A stretch of 64,000 bases of DNA, taken from Paenibacillus agri. Lineage in GTDB: Bacteria > Bacillota > Bacilli > Paenibacillales > Paenibacillaceae. The position numbers were made by a program, and so were the translations under genes. The notes below the pieces were generated by a model. That model worked only from the letters and a program-made list of their open reading frames with translations, had not been told where the DNA came from and searched no databases. Positions 17,037 through 25,957 of the stretch are shown here, one piece after another. The DNA is taken from positions 124,001 through 188,000 of the forward strand of contig NZ_JABWCS010000217.1 of NCBI RefSeq assembly GCF_013359945.1. Reading direction: 5' to 3'. The first letter of the stretch is position 1. Each line of letters starts with the position of its first letter.

Positions 17037-20000
17037 TTAAATCTCTCCCCCTGATAGCAACTCCCAAACATTTTTATATTCTTTTCCAGAAAGATAAGAT
17101 TCTTTAGGCCGGAGTTTTTCCCAATCTGATTCCTCAAGACGCTGTAAAAACTTCCTTGCCTCACTTACATCAGGAGCTTTTTCTTTGGTTTTCATGTTTC
17201 CTCTGAATTCTTTTCCGAGATTCTCTGCCATACTTCTGGGTACAGAATTCATTCGCATTAGAACAGCTTCTTCCGTGCTTACTCCATGGTATATCATGGC
17301 AGGTATCACATTTATTTTTCTTTTTTCAGCTTCAGACAATGTCTCAAAATCAATGCCTGACATTCGACTTAATGCTGATATCCCCCATGTCCCCGCATTA
17401 ACTAAATTTCGGTATATAGCCCTGCAGGCTTCTGTAATAGAACTTGTTTGGTCTCCCTTAAAAAACTGAATTGCTATATCCTTGATACTCATGCCATTGG
17501 TCCAAGCATGAGTTATCTCTGCAAGCAATTTTTTCTCTTGGCCCTCTCCTCCAATATCTTCAAGTGAATTAGCAAGTTGAGGCACTCTTAACATTATTCC
17601 ATAAAGATCTGCTAAAGCAGTACCAGTACCAAACAAACTTTCAGGAGACCAATCTGAAGCGGTAAGCTTATTTTCTAATTGATTCATACCAGCTAGAGCT
17701 CTTCCTACTCCTTCAGGTGAAAATCCTGTCATATCTGCTAATGCTGTATTTCCTGGGTTAGATGATAATTTCTTTGCATAATCCTTAGTAGCCTCAAGTA
17801 GGTAACGCGCCTTCTTATCACCATCAGCCGAAGATCGTAATACTTCATAACCTAATGTATTACGTAATAGTTGTTCCGTTTCGGCTAAAACAAGTTCCAA
17901 ATTCTTCTTCTCATTCCATAGATGTGCAATAAAACATCTAAAGTCTTCCCACTGTTCATCTTGGATTATCATTGATAATTGATTTAATTTCCCTGCTTCC
18001 TCCAGGTCATTCATCATCGTGACTAACTGAGATACGATTTCTCCCGTTGCACGACTAACATAATTCACTATATCAGCTGGCTTATCACCAGCCGCAATCC
18101 CTACTACCCCAACACTATCTTGCCCCATTCGTCCTGCTCGTCCAGCTAAATTCCAAAAATCCCTTGGTGACATTTCTTTTGAACGACGTCCAAGCGGTAC
18201 GAAACGAGAGGCTAAGAATACGGATGATACAGGAAAGTTAATCCCTTGAGCTATAGTTGAAGTAGCGCAAAGCACAAGAAGCTTTCCTTCCTCCGCTAGC
18301 CATTCTATACAGGAACGTATTTCATCTGAGAGGCCGGCGTGATGTACTCCTACACCACGTGAAAGCATATCAACTAATTCAAAATCAGCGCTAACCTCCG
18401 TTTGAATAAATTTACACACGAGTTCTATTTCTTCAGGTATTTGGCTTAGTATAGGTAAGGTCTCACATATTTTACGTGCCATATTCCAAACAGAATTAAT
18501 GTTATTAGCTACAGCAATACTTGTACCCCTACCAGACATAATTGTTGCCATTGCAGCAGTCTGTAGACTCAGACTGGTCATTTTACTTTTCGGAATTTTA
18601 AAAGGCTTTACTTCTCCTACGTAATGCTCTCCATCTAAATGAATTGTTTTAGGGCTAGTCACTAATGTTCTGTACTTTAATCTCCATCCCGCTCGAACAG
18701 AATCATCAGGTACAGTATGATACATGCCAACTATTCTTTCATTAGGTTTCCACGGGGAGCTTCCTAAACTAATTGTTCTTGCTGCATTTACATCATGTGC
18801 TAACCAACGAGCGAGAATTTCTGCTTTTTCGACATATGGCATTAATAATAGAAAATTTGCACTTTTGCATTCTCGCTTAATTGAGGCTAATAACAACTCT
18901 ATTCTAAGTCCTCTGGTCTCGTCTTCAATATTGTGAGCTTCATCCATAATAACTAATGCTAATGGACGAGAAATCTTATTATTTCTTATAATCAGTTGTA
19001 ATTTTTCTGGAGTTGCGACCAGTACATCAAATGGACGCTCACTTCCTAAACCCAAAAGCATATCTTCTTCGAATGCGTCTACTTCAATAGCACCTGTTAA
19101 CTGCTCTACCTGAATACCTAATGGTGAGAAATCGCGCCGCAATCTTCTAGTTATTTGTGATGTCAATGCCCTCGTTGGCGTAACATATGCAACCCAGCCA
19201 GACTCGGAATTGAATTGATTAAGTGCCTGCAATATTTTAAATTGAGCAAGTAATGTCTTGCCACCAGATGTTGGCATTTCAACAACAACGGCAGTTGCTG
19301 CTGGGTCCAACAAGCCTTGTTCTTGTATTGCAATTCTTTGTGGAGGTAGCAATTCAAAGAGTGCCTGATTTGATATTGCATTTTTTACAAATTGTGTGAC
19401 TCTCGAGTTGCCAGCTCGAGCTAATGACCAAAGAGAGCCGCTTACCATTTGTTTTGACGCAGCATGTAACCATCGTAACAAAACCTCTAATTGAGAATCT
19501 TTTGATATATTAGCAGCTTCAACACCAGACTCAAAATGTTTATCGAGTTGTGTTGTTATATCATTTGGCTCTCCCTGTAACATGTAAAGCGCAAGTAACT
19601 CTGTTGCTTTTGCCCAGTGGTATAGACCAATTAAACGTAGTGCCATTACACGTCCATGTGTCTGTGAAGAATTATTTAATGCTCCAGATTCAAACGTTTT
19701 TTGATCCTCTCTTAATTTACCTATAATAGAACTAATATCATTTAAATCTTTCCAGCCATTCTTTCTGAAAAGTCGTAGCCAGCATTCATAAAGTGTAATC
19801 AGAAGACGCATATCCCATGTCATATCTTGATCTATCCCGACATTAGTAAACTCATTATTTTCATAGTACCACCGTCTAAGGTCTGACCATCTGTCACCGC
19901 AATAGGCCAACGCAGATACATGAAGAATATGTAGGATTTTATCTGTTTTCTCAGTAGGAATATGCATTAAGCGTCTAAATTCAAAAGCTTTCCAACATCC

Positions 20001-20276
20001 CGCTGTACATTGTTTTAATAGTTCGTCATTAGAACTAGTTGGTCTCAGCACCGCGTTTAATCCTTCTATTGCTACCATTTCATACGCCATTGATAACCTA
20101 TTAATTACCTCTTGTTCATACTGAGAACTTTCTCCACCTAAATATATTTGATTGCCTACAGCATTCTTTACAATTAAATTCTCAGCTATCTTCTGCCCCT
20201 TTTGGAGTTCTGAGTCCAGCGCCATAACCGCCCAATGATTATCAATCTGTTCTAGGGAATCAGTATTAACTATCAT
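17037..20276 (-). CDS. Ski2-like DEAD/DEAH helicase, candidate defence protein
   Basis: A 1079-residue SF2 helicase. A 330-residue N-terminal helical region precedes the core. The core has motif I PTSGGKT (from about 335), motif Ia TPTRAL, motif II DEAH (445-448), motif V TSTIAQGINFPV and motif VI NLAGRAGRMGQ (near 705), the pattern of Ski2/Hel308-type enzymes. A long helical C-terminus follows. The start overlaps the stop of the upstream nuclease gene by four bases, so the two are coupled. The pair resembles Hachiman (a small HamA nuclease before the large HamB helicase), but the nuclease matches only loosely and a third gene follows. It should use ATP to move on DNA and license the nuclease; anti-phage function is inferred. 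Confidence 0.85.
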   Translation of the reverse strand: MIVNTDSLEQIDNHWAVMALDSELQKGQKIAENLIVKNAVGNQIYLGGESSQYEQEVINRLSMAYEMVAIEGLNAVLRPTSSNDELLKQCTAGCWKAFEFRRLMHIPTEKTDKILHILHVSALAYCGDRWSDLRRWYYENNEFTNVGIDQDMTWDMRLLITLYECWLRLFRKNGWKDLNDISSIIGKLREDQKTFESGALNNSSQTHGRVMALRLIGLYHWAKATELLALYMLQGEPNDITTQLDKHFESGVEAANISKDSQLEVLLRWLHAASKQMVSGSLWSLARAGNSRVTQFVKNAISNQALFELLPPQRIAIQEQGLLDPAATAVVVEMPTSGGKTLLAQFKILQALNQFNSESGWVAYVTPTRALTSQITRRLRRDFSPLGIQVEQLTGAIEVDAFEEDMLLGLGSERPFDVLVATPEKLQLIIRNNKISRPLALVIMDEAHNIEDETRGLRIELLLASIKRECKSANFLLLMPYVEKAEILARWLAHDVNAARTISLGSSPWKPNERIVGMYHTVPDDSVRAGWRLKYRTLVTSPKTIHLDGEHYVGEVKPFKIPKSKMTSLSLQTAAMATIMSGRGTSIAVANNINSVWNMARKICETLPILSQIPEEIELVCKFIQTEVSADFELVDMLSRGVGVHHAGLSDEIRSCIEWLAEEGKLLVLCATSTIAQGINFPVSSVFLASRFVPLGRRSKEMSPRDFWNLAGRAGRMGQDSVGVVGIAAGDKPADIVNYVSRATGEIVSQLVTMMNDLEEAGKLNQLSMIIQDEQWEDFRCFIAHLWNEKKNLELVLAETEQLLRNTLGYEVLRSSADGDKKARYLLEATKDYAKKLSSNPGNTALADMTGFSPEGVGRALAGMNQLENKLTASDWSPESLFGTGTALADLYGIMLRVPQLANSLEDIGGEGQEKKLLAEITHAWTNGMSIKDIAIQFFKGDQTSSITEACRAIYRNLVNAGTWGISALSRMSGIDFETLSEAEKRKINVIPAMIYHGVSTEEAVLMRMNSVPRSMAENLGKEFRGNMKTKEKAPDVSEARKFLQRLEESDWEKLRPKESYLSGKEYKNVWELLSGGEI

Positions 20277-21070
20277 TTAGCACCTTCCCTTTTTGTTGCC
20301 ATTACTTTCTCACTCAGTTTACTAATACTTTCTTCAGGTAAATATAACGCATGTAATTCAATTGACATTTCATTAGAACAATCCTTCCCTAATGAAAGTA
20401 CCCTTACTCTCAGATCGTCTTCATGAGGCTTAACATCCCGCACTAGTAGTCCGAATAAGTGTACGCTTTTATTATTTGAAATATACTTCTTAAACGCACG
20501 AATATATAAATCTTTCCAAGAGGCCGTTACAGCTCTATGACCAAGATACCTTACAAGATCATCTCGAATACCCACTTTATCACGCAGATCTTCTAATTGC
20601 TGTTTCAATCCAGTTCGCCCATACATTGCACCAGGTGGATAACCACTTTCAGTAGATGTTTTAACTTCACCAAAGGTAAAAAATGCATCATCATTAATTT
20701 CTTTAAACCCTACTAAATCTGCTCCAGGCAAGCTTGATCCGGACTTTCTCTCATCCCGACCATCAGGCCACGGAAAGCAACAAGCCTTGTGACAAGTTAG
20801 AAATAACTCTGCTAGTGCTTCGCCAACTCGCCAATTTTCTGGTTTCTTTTCAGACTCTAATACACGTTTTAGCTCATTACGATCAAAATCTGTATCAATT
20901 ACACTATCAAGTAGGTCTGTTAAATCAGCAGTTCCTTCAATATCAAAAACTATCTCTGCAACTGGACCAGATAATGCAACGTCTAATTCTAATTCAGAGT
21001 ACGAGACTCCGTATCCAAAAACGGGGGTAGATCCCATCAGATATTCATTTTTCCCTATAGGTAGAGTCAT
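20273..21070 (-). CDS. HamA-like nuclease subunit of a helicase-nuclease system
   Basis: A 265-residue protein whose middle third has a nuclease-like motif order: RVGEALAEL (about 81-89), LPGADLVGF with Asp118, and FTFGEVKTS with Glu135 and Lys137. The same order (R-G-E-x-GELLL, then G-x-D-x-x-H, then LWLGE-x-K) is found in HamA/DUF1837 of Hachiman, as I recall it. No strong similarity outside these points is seen, so it may be a distant relative or a parallel family. It is the first gene of the locus: GGGAGA precedes the ATG at 21070, and its stop overlaps the helicase start by ATGA. It probably cuts DNA or RNA when released by the helicase. Confidence 0.6.
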   Translation of the reverse strand: MTLPIGKNEYLMGSTPVFGYGVSYSELELDVALSGPVAEIVFDIEGTADLTDLLDSVIDTDFDRNELKRVLESEKKPENWRVGEALAELFLTCHKACCFPWPDGRDERKSGSSLPGADLVGFKEINDDAFFTFGEVKTSTESGYPPGAMYGRTGLKQQLEDLRDKVGIRDDLVRYLGHRAVTASWKDLYIRAFKKYISNNKSVHLFGLLVRDVKPHEDDLRVRVLSLGKDCSNEMSIELHALYLPEESISKLSEKVMATKREGAK

Positions 21071-21299
21071 CTAGCCATCTTCTCCCTCATAACCACACTG
21101 TATATTATGTAAAGACTCTTATTCTCCATTTTATAAGCAACTCGACAAGCAAACTAGTATAATAGTCCCGCTCCAAGCATACCAGAATAACCCAATTCTT
21201 GCACTAGAAATGTGCCAATCCAGAGCGTAATAGAAAGAAATTGAGACATACAATATTTCTTAGAAGTGCCCGAGAATACACTCTAATTGAGGTGAATCT

Positions 21300-21458
21300 A
21301 TGAGATTCATCAAAACCCAACAAGACCTCCCCCCCCTACACTCAGCCAGCCTCTTCCCCTACCTCCCTCACATCCAAAACCACTTCAACCAACTGCGAGA
21401 CGAAATCAGCATAGTTGACTGTCTCTTTGTGCTGGACAGTGCTATATCGTCATTCTGA
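21300..21458 (+). CDS. 52-residue ORF of unknown function
   Basis: A reading frame with GAGGTGA before the ATG codes for 52 residues, beginning MRFIKTQQDLPPLHSASLF and ending VLDSAISSF. It is unusually rich in CCC, CTC and CAC codons compared with its neighbours. It could be the truncated start of a larger gene. The rest of the 498-base gap between the nuclease and the 156-residue gene (21071-21568) shows only promoter-like AT stretches. Confidence 0.35.
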   Translation: MRFIKTQQDLPPLHSASLFPYLPHIQNHFNQLRDEISIVDCLFVLDSAISSF

Positions 21459-21568
21459 AAGCAAACCTGAAATGTAGACACCGAACGAGGGCTCTTTACT
21501 TATCGGAAAGCAAGGAGCTTGAGACAAATATTAATATATTGAACACCAATAAATAGGAGGAGATTTAC

Positions 21569-22039
21569 ATGAAAGAGGACTTTCACACAAACATAAGCAT
21601 GAGGCAGAAACTATTGGAATTTCTGGACAGAACGTTTAATTACGACAGCAGAACGTATCTTTTGGCAGTTTCAGCAAGGGGAAACACAGGGGATGGAGCA
21701 GCCTTGGAGTCGTACTGGAAATTGAGAGTCGCTCTGACATACAGGGAAAATGACACTGCTGTTAACCCATACTGGGACGGAACCGAGCTTGATATCGCTT
21801 GGTGCAGGAATATCATCCGGCTGGTTAATGAGGCTGCTCTGATAGATGAACCCCCAATCATTGAGGGAAGCCCAAACGCATTAGCCTTAGAGTGGGTATC
21901 AGAAATAGCCACGCCGTTGTGGGTATCCGACGAAGCGAGAGAAGCAGCAGCTAAGAATGATGATGAGGCAACGAGAGTGGAAGAGCATAGTGTACGCAAT
22001 AACTCAGAAGACCCGTTCGCAGATTTGTCCAGCAAATAA
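21569..22039 (+). CDS. hypothetical protein
   Basis: A 156-residue soluble protein with AGGAGGAG before its ATG. The first two thirds are predicted mixed alpha/beta (YLLAVSARGNTGDGAALESY, then AWCRNIIRLVNEAALI); the tail from about 120 is acidic and polar and probably disordered. No known motif is visible. It is followed after 71 bases by the 342-residue gene on the same strand, so the two likely form an operon. Its position beside the helicase-nuclease locus, divergent to it, suggests island cargo. Confidence 0.55.
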   Translation: MKEDFHTNISMRQKLLEFLDRTFNYDSRTYLLAVSARGNTGDGAALESYWKLRVALTYRENDTAVNPYWDGTELDIAWCRNIIRLVNEAALIDEPPIIEGSPNALALEWVSEIATPLWVSDEAREAAAKNDDEATRVEEHSVRNNSEDPFADLSSK

Positions 22040-22110
22040 CAAGCTGATTACTGGATAAAAGCACTCTTTGAAGGATTTCTTGTGAAGTAAATAACCGAAA
22101 GGAGCATATC

Positions 22111-23139
22111 ATGATTACATTAATCGAAAAAGAAAGGCGTGCCGTGGCCGCCAACATTCAGGAGCGAATCGACGAACATTTGGGGCGTTTTCCTTACGCC
22201 CGATACCCGGCAGAACTGTTGGAGGAGTGGTGCAAAATTTTCTGCAATCCGGCCTCTGTTCTCCCTGAGACGATTAAAAAGGCCCTTGGCTGGCACTTCG
22301 GAGGCTGGCAACGCCAAAGCCTGCCCTCAGCCTTTTCGCGCACGATCGCTGCCATTCTCAAAGCCTGGCCGGAGTTCTTGCCGATTGCGCCATCAGAGCC
22401 ACAGGAGATATTTCGGTTCTGGCAGGGACAACTTCAAGATTGGAGCACCGGCTTTTCGGCAGCAGCGTTTCTGCTCCACCTTCAACGTCCTAATGATTTT
22501 GAACTCGTGGATCGACACCGGATGGAAGCCATGCGGGAACTGCTTCAAGAAATCAATCATTCTGAAAATGAGGCCAGCCTAGGACTAGAGTTTACTGATC
22601 TGGAGGATTACACATCCTTTTTCCGTTCCATCATTAACAAGTTACCTTATAAGGACGATTCACGGGTCAAGCTCGACCGTTTCTTGAAGGCATATGGTAA
22701 CAGGCACGCCTACAAGCAGGTGTCGCCGGACTTTCGGACCACAGAACCCAGCATTCGCACGTTTACTTGGGATGGTATTACTTCTCAGCGGTTCAAGCTA
22801 GAACAGATCGTTGGGCGCGCAAACTGTGACGTACTATTCGCCTGCTTCCTTCTTTCGTTGGAGGCACAACGCAATTCTGCGACAGAGTTCACAGTAGGAG
22901 AGGTTGTGGACATGCTGCCTGTGGGAACCGCCGGGATCTGCAACGAGGCCAGTTTCAATTACGCACTTATAAGCCTCTTTAGCCAGCAACGGCAAAGAGA
23001 CTTTTGGGTGTTTGATAAACCTGAAATCAGTCGTGCCTTTACGGAGCAGGCCAACCAGTCCACAAGAGATATGCGATTTTACCAGCTTCATACGGGAGAG
23101 AGACTACAGATTAATCAAAGGTATATATTGCAGCCCTAA
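22111..23139 (+). CDS. hypothetical protein, possible helical DNA-glycosylase-like domain
   Basis: A 342-residue, mainly helical protein. The region AAFLLHLQRPNDFELVDRHR (about 128-148) resembles the helical domain of base-excision-like proteins where a helix is followed by P-x-x-F-x-x-x-D-x-H; this is a weak impression. The C-terminal part has a winged-helix-like run (TVGEVVDMLPVGTAG) and a hydrophilic end. GAAAGGAG precedes the ATG. It is probably co-transcribed with the 156-residue gene. I know no named family; a nucleic-acid role is plausible only. Confidence 0.5.
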   Translation: MITLIEKERRAVAANIQERIDEHLGRFPYARYPAELLEEWCKIFCNPASVLPETIKKALGWHFGGWQRQSLPSAFSRTIAAILKAWPEFLPIAPSEPQEIFRFWQGQLQDWSTGFSAAAFLLHLQRPNDFELVDRHRMEAMRELLQEINHSENEASLGLEFTDLEDYTSFFRSIINKLPYKDDSRVKLDRFLKAYGNRHAYKQVSPDFRTTEPSIRTFTWDGITSQRFKLEQIVGRANCDVLFACFLLSLEAQRNSATEFTVGEVVDMLPVGTAGICNEASFNYALISLFSQQRQRDFWVFDKPEISRAFTEQANQSTRDMRFYQLHTGERLQINQRYILQP

Positions 23140-23147
23140 ACATCAAA

Positions 23148-23501
23148 TCATTCCTTACGATCATCCTCTAAGAGTGCTTTAATTACTCTCAACACCCTCT
23201 TTTGCTCCTCTTCATTACGTCCTCGTAATTGATCAACAATTTCTTCTATTGTAAATTCTTCTTGTTTGACACTATCAATAGGCTGGACATAACGAAAAAA
23301 TGCTTCTAATGAAATGCCAAGAGCACTTGTGACTCTTTCAAGCACTTCAATAGAACAAACCTTCTCTGATCTTTCAATTTTACCCATGTAACTTTCATGT
23401 ACTTGAGCCAAATGTGCAAGTTCTTCTTGGCTCATTTTGCGTTGTTTGCGGAAATGTCGAATTCCTTGTCCGACCTTTTTCATGATTTCGCTCAAGATCA
23501 T
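23148..23501 (-). CDS. XRE family transcriptional regulator
   Basis: A 117-residue protein with an N-terminal helix-turn-helix of Cro/cI type (VGQGIRHFRKQRKMSQEELA, HLAQVHESYMGKIER) at about 8-62, then an acidic helical tail (EEIVDQLRGRNEEEQKRV) likely for dimerisation. The layout is like SinR/Xre regulators. The start is ATG 23501, though GTG 23504 directly before it is possible. It is convergent with the 342-residue gene and divergent from the lipoprotein gene at 23657. A dyad in the shared gap may be its operator. Confidence 0.85.
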   Translation of the reverse strand: MILSEIMKKVGQGIRHFRKQRKMSQEELAHLAQVHESYMGKIERSEKVCSIEVLERVTSALGISLEAFFRYVQPIDSVKQEEFTIEEIVDQLRGRNEEEQKRVLRVIKALLEDDRKE

Positions 23502-23551
23502 CACCCTATGCCAACCTTATTTCAGTAAAGAAAAGGCACCAAGGGACGATA

Positions 23552-23576
23552 GGGTATTTTATTTAAAAATATACCC
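23552..23576. promoter_or_regulatory. candidate operator between XRE and lipoprotein genes
   Basis: GGGTAT and ATACCC flank an AT-only centre of 13 bases. The dyad lies 50 bases before the XRE gene and 80 before the divergent lipoprotein gene, so the XRE protein could control both. Confidence 0.4.
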
Positions 23577-23656
23577 CAAAAGAACTACTGATGTTATAAT
23601 GTGATTGATCTTGTTTGGACTAATTTTCCATACCATTTTTAAGGAGACATCTATTT

Positions 23657-24649
23657 ATGAAGCTATTACCTTTAACTCTATTGATATCCCTGCTTCTCTT
23701 GTCTGGCTGCGGTCAGAAAAACGCGTCTGCTCCTGCTCCTTCCCCAGAAGTAACGGAAGCCCCCATTCAGACTAAAGCTCCTAAGCCAGCATCGACCATC
23801 TCACCTTCGCCAGATGCAAGAACGGCGGATTCGACTGTCCCAGAGCATTACCGGAAGGATGGTTATGATGGACTTCTAATTGATATAAATAACTTAGAGA
23901 CAACCCGAGATGTTTTTGATCATCAGTATTTGGTTTTTGATCTCATTCTGCATAATGGGACCAACAAATCGCTCGCTGTCTCAGCAAGCCAGTTTATTTT
24001 GCTCACAGTCAACAAGGAATTGCTTGAATACGACCCAACAGCCGAGACCGTTGAGCCTGCGGATAATCAGACTACAACTGTTCTTTCCGGCGGACAACGA
24101 AATCTACGTGTAGGGTTTGTCGTCAAGCCAGAGGAAGTGAGTGAACTTTTCTTTTACGATGGCTCAGAACCTATATACCAAATAACCGCTCTTCAAAGCG
24201 TTTTCTCTAATAATGTTATAGCGCCGAATGATACCTTAGCCTCAACTGAAGAGAGTAGCTTCATCGAAGGCGGCAACGCCAAGTCCGACGATTTCATCTT
24301 CCAGGACAATTATCTAGGATACCTTAACTCCCTGATCGAAGCGATCAACACCGGAGATTTCTCTTTGGTGGAGATCCATTTGCTGTACGACAGTGACCTC
24401 TACGCCCAGCAGCAAAAGCTTGTTCAAACGCTCAGCGAGATGGGTACCCGCGAGGAAATGACCGATTATGAAATACAATCGACGTCCTATGATGAGGACA
24501 GTAGTACGCTCACGATGAAGGTACGGGAGCAGATTAAGGTCATTGCGGCGGACGGTACAGTGAAAGCGACCGACAGTTCATGGATGTACACCGCTCTACA
24601 GGTCGATCAAGGAGTCTTTCAGTTCAGTTCGATAGCCAAGGCTGAGTAA
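23657..24649 (+). CDS. lipoprotein with TcaA/NTF2-like C-terminal domain
   Basis: A 330-residue surface lipoprotein. It has a short hydrophobic signal and the lipobox LLSGC (Cys18), then a Pro/Ala-rich spacer. The middle (about 70-190) looks like an immunoglobulin-like DUF4352-type domain (YLVFDLILHNGTNKSLAVSA). The C-terminus (about 215-330) looks like an NTF2-type fold (YLGYLNSLIEAINTGDFSLV ... MYTALQVDQGVFQFSSI) as in TcaA-like envelope proteins. AAGGAG precedes the ATG. It is likely followed in the same transcript by the copper-amine-oxidase-type protein. Confidence 0.7.
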   Translation: MKLLPLTLLISLLLLSGCGQKNASAPAPSPEVTEAPIQTKAPKPASTISPSPDARTADSTVPEHYRKDGYDGLLIDINNLETTRDVFDHQYLVFDLILHNGTNKSLAVSASQFILLTVNKELLEYDPTAETVEPADNQTTTVLSGGQRNLRVGFVVKPEEVSELFFYDGSEPIYQITALQSVFSNNVIAPNDTLASTEESSFIEGGNAKSDDFIFQDNYLGYLNSLIEAINTGDFSLVEIHLLYDSDLYAQQQKLVQTLSEMGTREEMTDYEIQSTSYDEDSSTLTMKVREQIKVIAADGTVKATDSSWMYTALQVDQGVFQFSSIAKAE

Positions 24650-24713
24650 AAGTTTTAAGTCCATTCTTCTTATGTTTCCAACCACACTCATTCTAAAAGG
24701 AGCATTCGATTTC

Positions 24714-25832
24714 ATGAAAAAACTCAAATCACTGTTTATTGCCTCCATCGCCGCCCTGACTCTTCTCAGTGGCACCGCCTCTGCTGCTTCGGTCAAGCTC
24801 AGCGTCAACGGAACGGCAGTCACAAGCCCTTCCTTCATCCAACAAGGCACCACTTTCTTCGGACTGCGGGAGATGCTTAATGCCCTTGGTGTTGGTCAAA
24901 TTAAATGGGACGCCAAGACGCAGACGGTCACCGCAATTAAAGGAGACAAGACTGTGACTGTAACAGTCGGCAAGAAACAGGTCACTCTTAACGGTAAGCT
25001 GTTCAAGCAATTGGAGGTGCCCGCCCAGTCCATTCAAAACAAGGTGTACCTTCCAGCTAGAGTCGTAGCCGAAGCCTTTGATTATGCTGTAAAGTACGAC
25101 AGTAAGACAAGTACCGTTATACTTACCAACGGATCATCGACTTCAGGCACAAGCATCAGCCCCGAAATCAGCATTCCCGATCTGGACAGCCAGCCCAGTT
25201 ACAAACAAAAAGCGCTGGAAAAGCTGTCCGTCAAACTGAAAAGTGGGAAGCTAGAAATCATCGACGCTTGGTCGGGTGACCTGAGCATTCAAAAGATTCA
25301 AATCATGGACTACAGCAAAATCATGATTCCCTCTTTGCCCATTTCACCAGGATACGAAGGCATCACGATTGATCTTGCTTCCTTTGTGGACGACAGCGGC
25401 AGGCCTCTTAATCCAGTAGACGGGGAAATGTATTTTATTAACCTTGTTACCGATGCAGGCTCCATCGTCCGCTCCGAGACGTATCAGGCAAGCACACCCA
25501 CTAAGGCTGACGAGGCCGCCGTTGACGATATCAAATACGGATACATGGGCAGTCCCATCGCCCTTGAGGGTGACAACTTAGTGGGTGACAACTTAGTGGG
25601 TGACTTCTCGCCGAAGCCAGCGTTCACAATCACCCAAATCAAGGTCGAGGACAGCTACTTCTACACGCCTGCATCCCCGATCACCATTGACGGGCAGAAC
25701 CAGAAGTTCAGTCTCCCTCTTACCCAGTTCAAGAACACATTGGGGGAGGATTTCAAGGCAGCAACGGGCTGGCGCCAACCGTATAAGGTCACGATTATCA
25801 CTAATTACGGGGAGTTTAGCTGGAGTTTTTGA
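24714..25832 (+). CDS. copper amine oxidase N-terminal-domain surface protein
   Basis: A 372-residue secreted protein. A classic signal peptide (MKKLKSLFIASIAALTLL, cut after ASA) is followed by the copper-amine-oxidase N-terminal type domain (about 25-140: KLSVNGTAVTSPSFI, FGLREMLNALG, YLPARVVAEAFDY), an adhesion or stalk domain abundant in Paenibacillus. The remainder is beta-rich and unassigned. A tandem GDNLV repeat of 15 bases occurs near 25569-25604. ATG 24714 is chosen because AAGGAG lies before it; an upstream ATG at 24672 lacks a site. It has no oxidase catalytic domain. Confidence 0.8.
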   Translation: MKKLKSLFIASIAALTLLSGTASAASVKLSVNGTAVTSPSFIQQGTTFFGLREMLNALGVGQIKWDAKTQTVTAIKGDKTVTVTVGKKQVTLNGKLFKQLEVPAQSIQNKVYLPARVVAEAFDYAVKYDSKTSTVILTNGSSTSGTSISPEISIPDLDSQPSYKQKALEKLSVKLKSGKLEIIDAWSGDLSIQKIQIMDYSKIMIPSLPISPGYEGITIDLASFVDDSGRPLNPVDGEMYFINLVTDAGSIVRSETYQASTPTKADEAAVDDIKYGYMGSPIALEGDNLVGDNLVGDFSPKPAFTITQIKVEDSYFYTPASPITIDGQNQKFSLPLTQFKNTLGEDFKAATGWRQPYKVTIITNYGEFSWSF

Positions 25833-25867
25833 TTTGCCAATACCTTTAATTTCTCTTGTTACATCAG

Positions 25868-25903
25868 AAAAGTATCGCCTCTACTTGGGGTGATACTTTT
25901 TTT
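25868..25903 (+). terminator. terminator after the surface protein gene
   Basis: AAAAGTATCGCC and GGTGATACTTTT pair around a short loop and run into seven T. Confidence 0.85.
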
Positions 25904-25957
25904 GTTAATCCGAATAGAACAGACGTTATAATAAAAATAAAAATAAGGAGTTAACAG

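Noticed and set aside
20273..21070. Calling the gene plain hamA
   Set aside because: Only the order of three short motifs fits; the typical LWLGE and F-D-x-V-H contexts of DUF1837 are changed, so I keep it as HamA-like.
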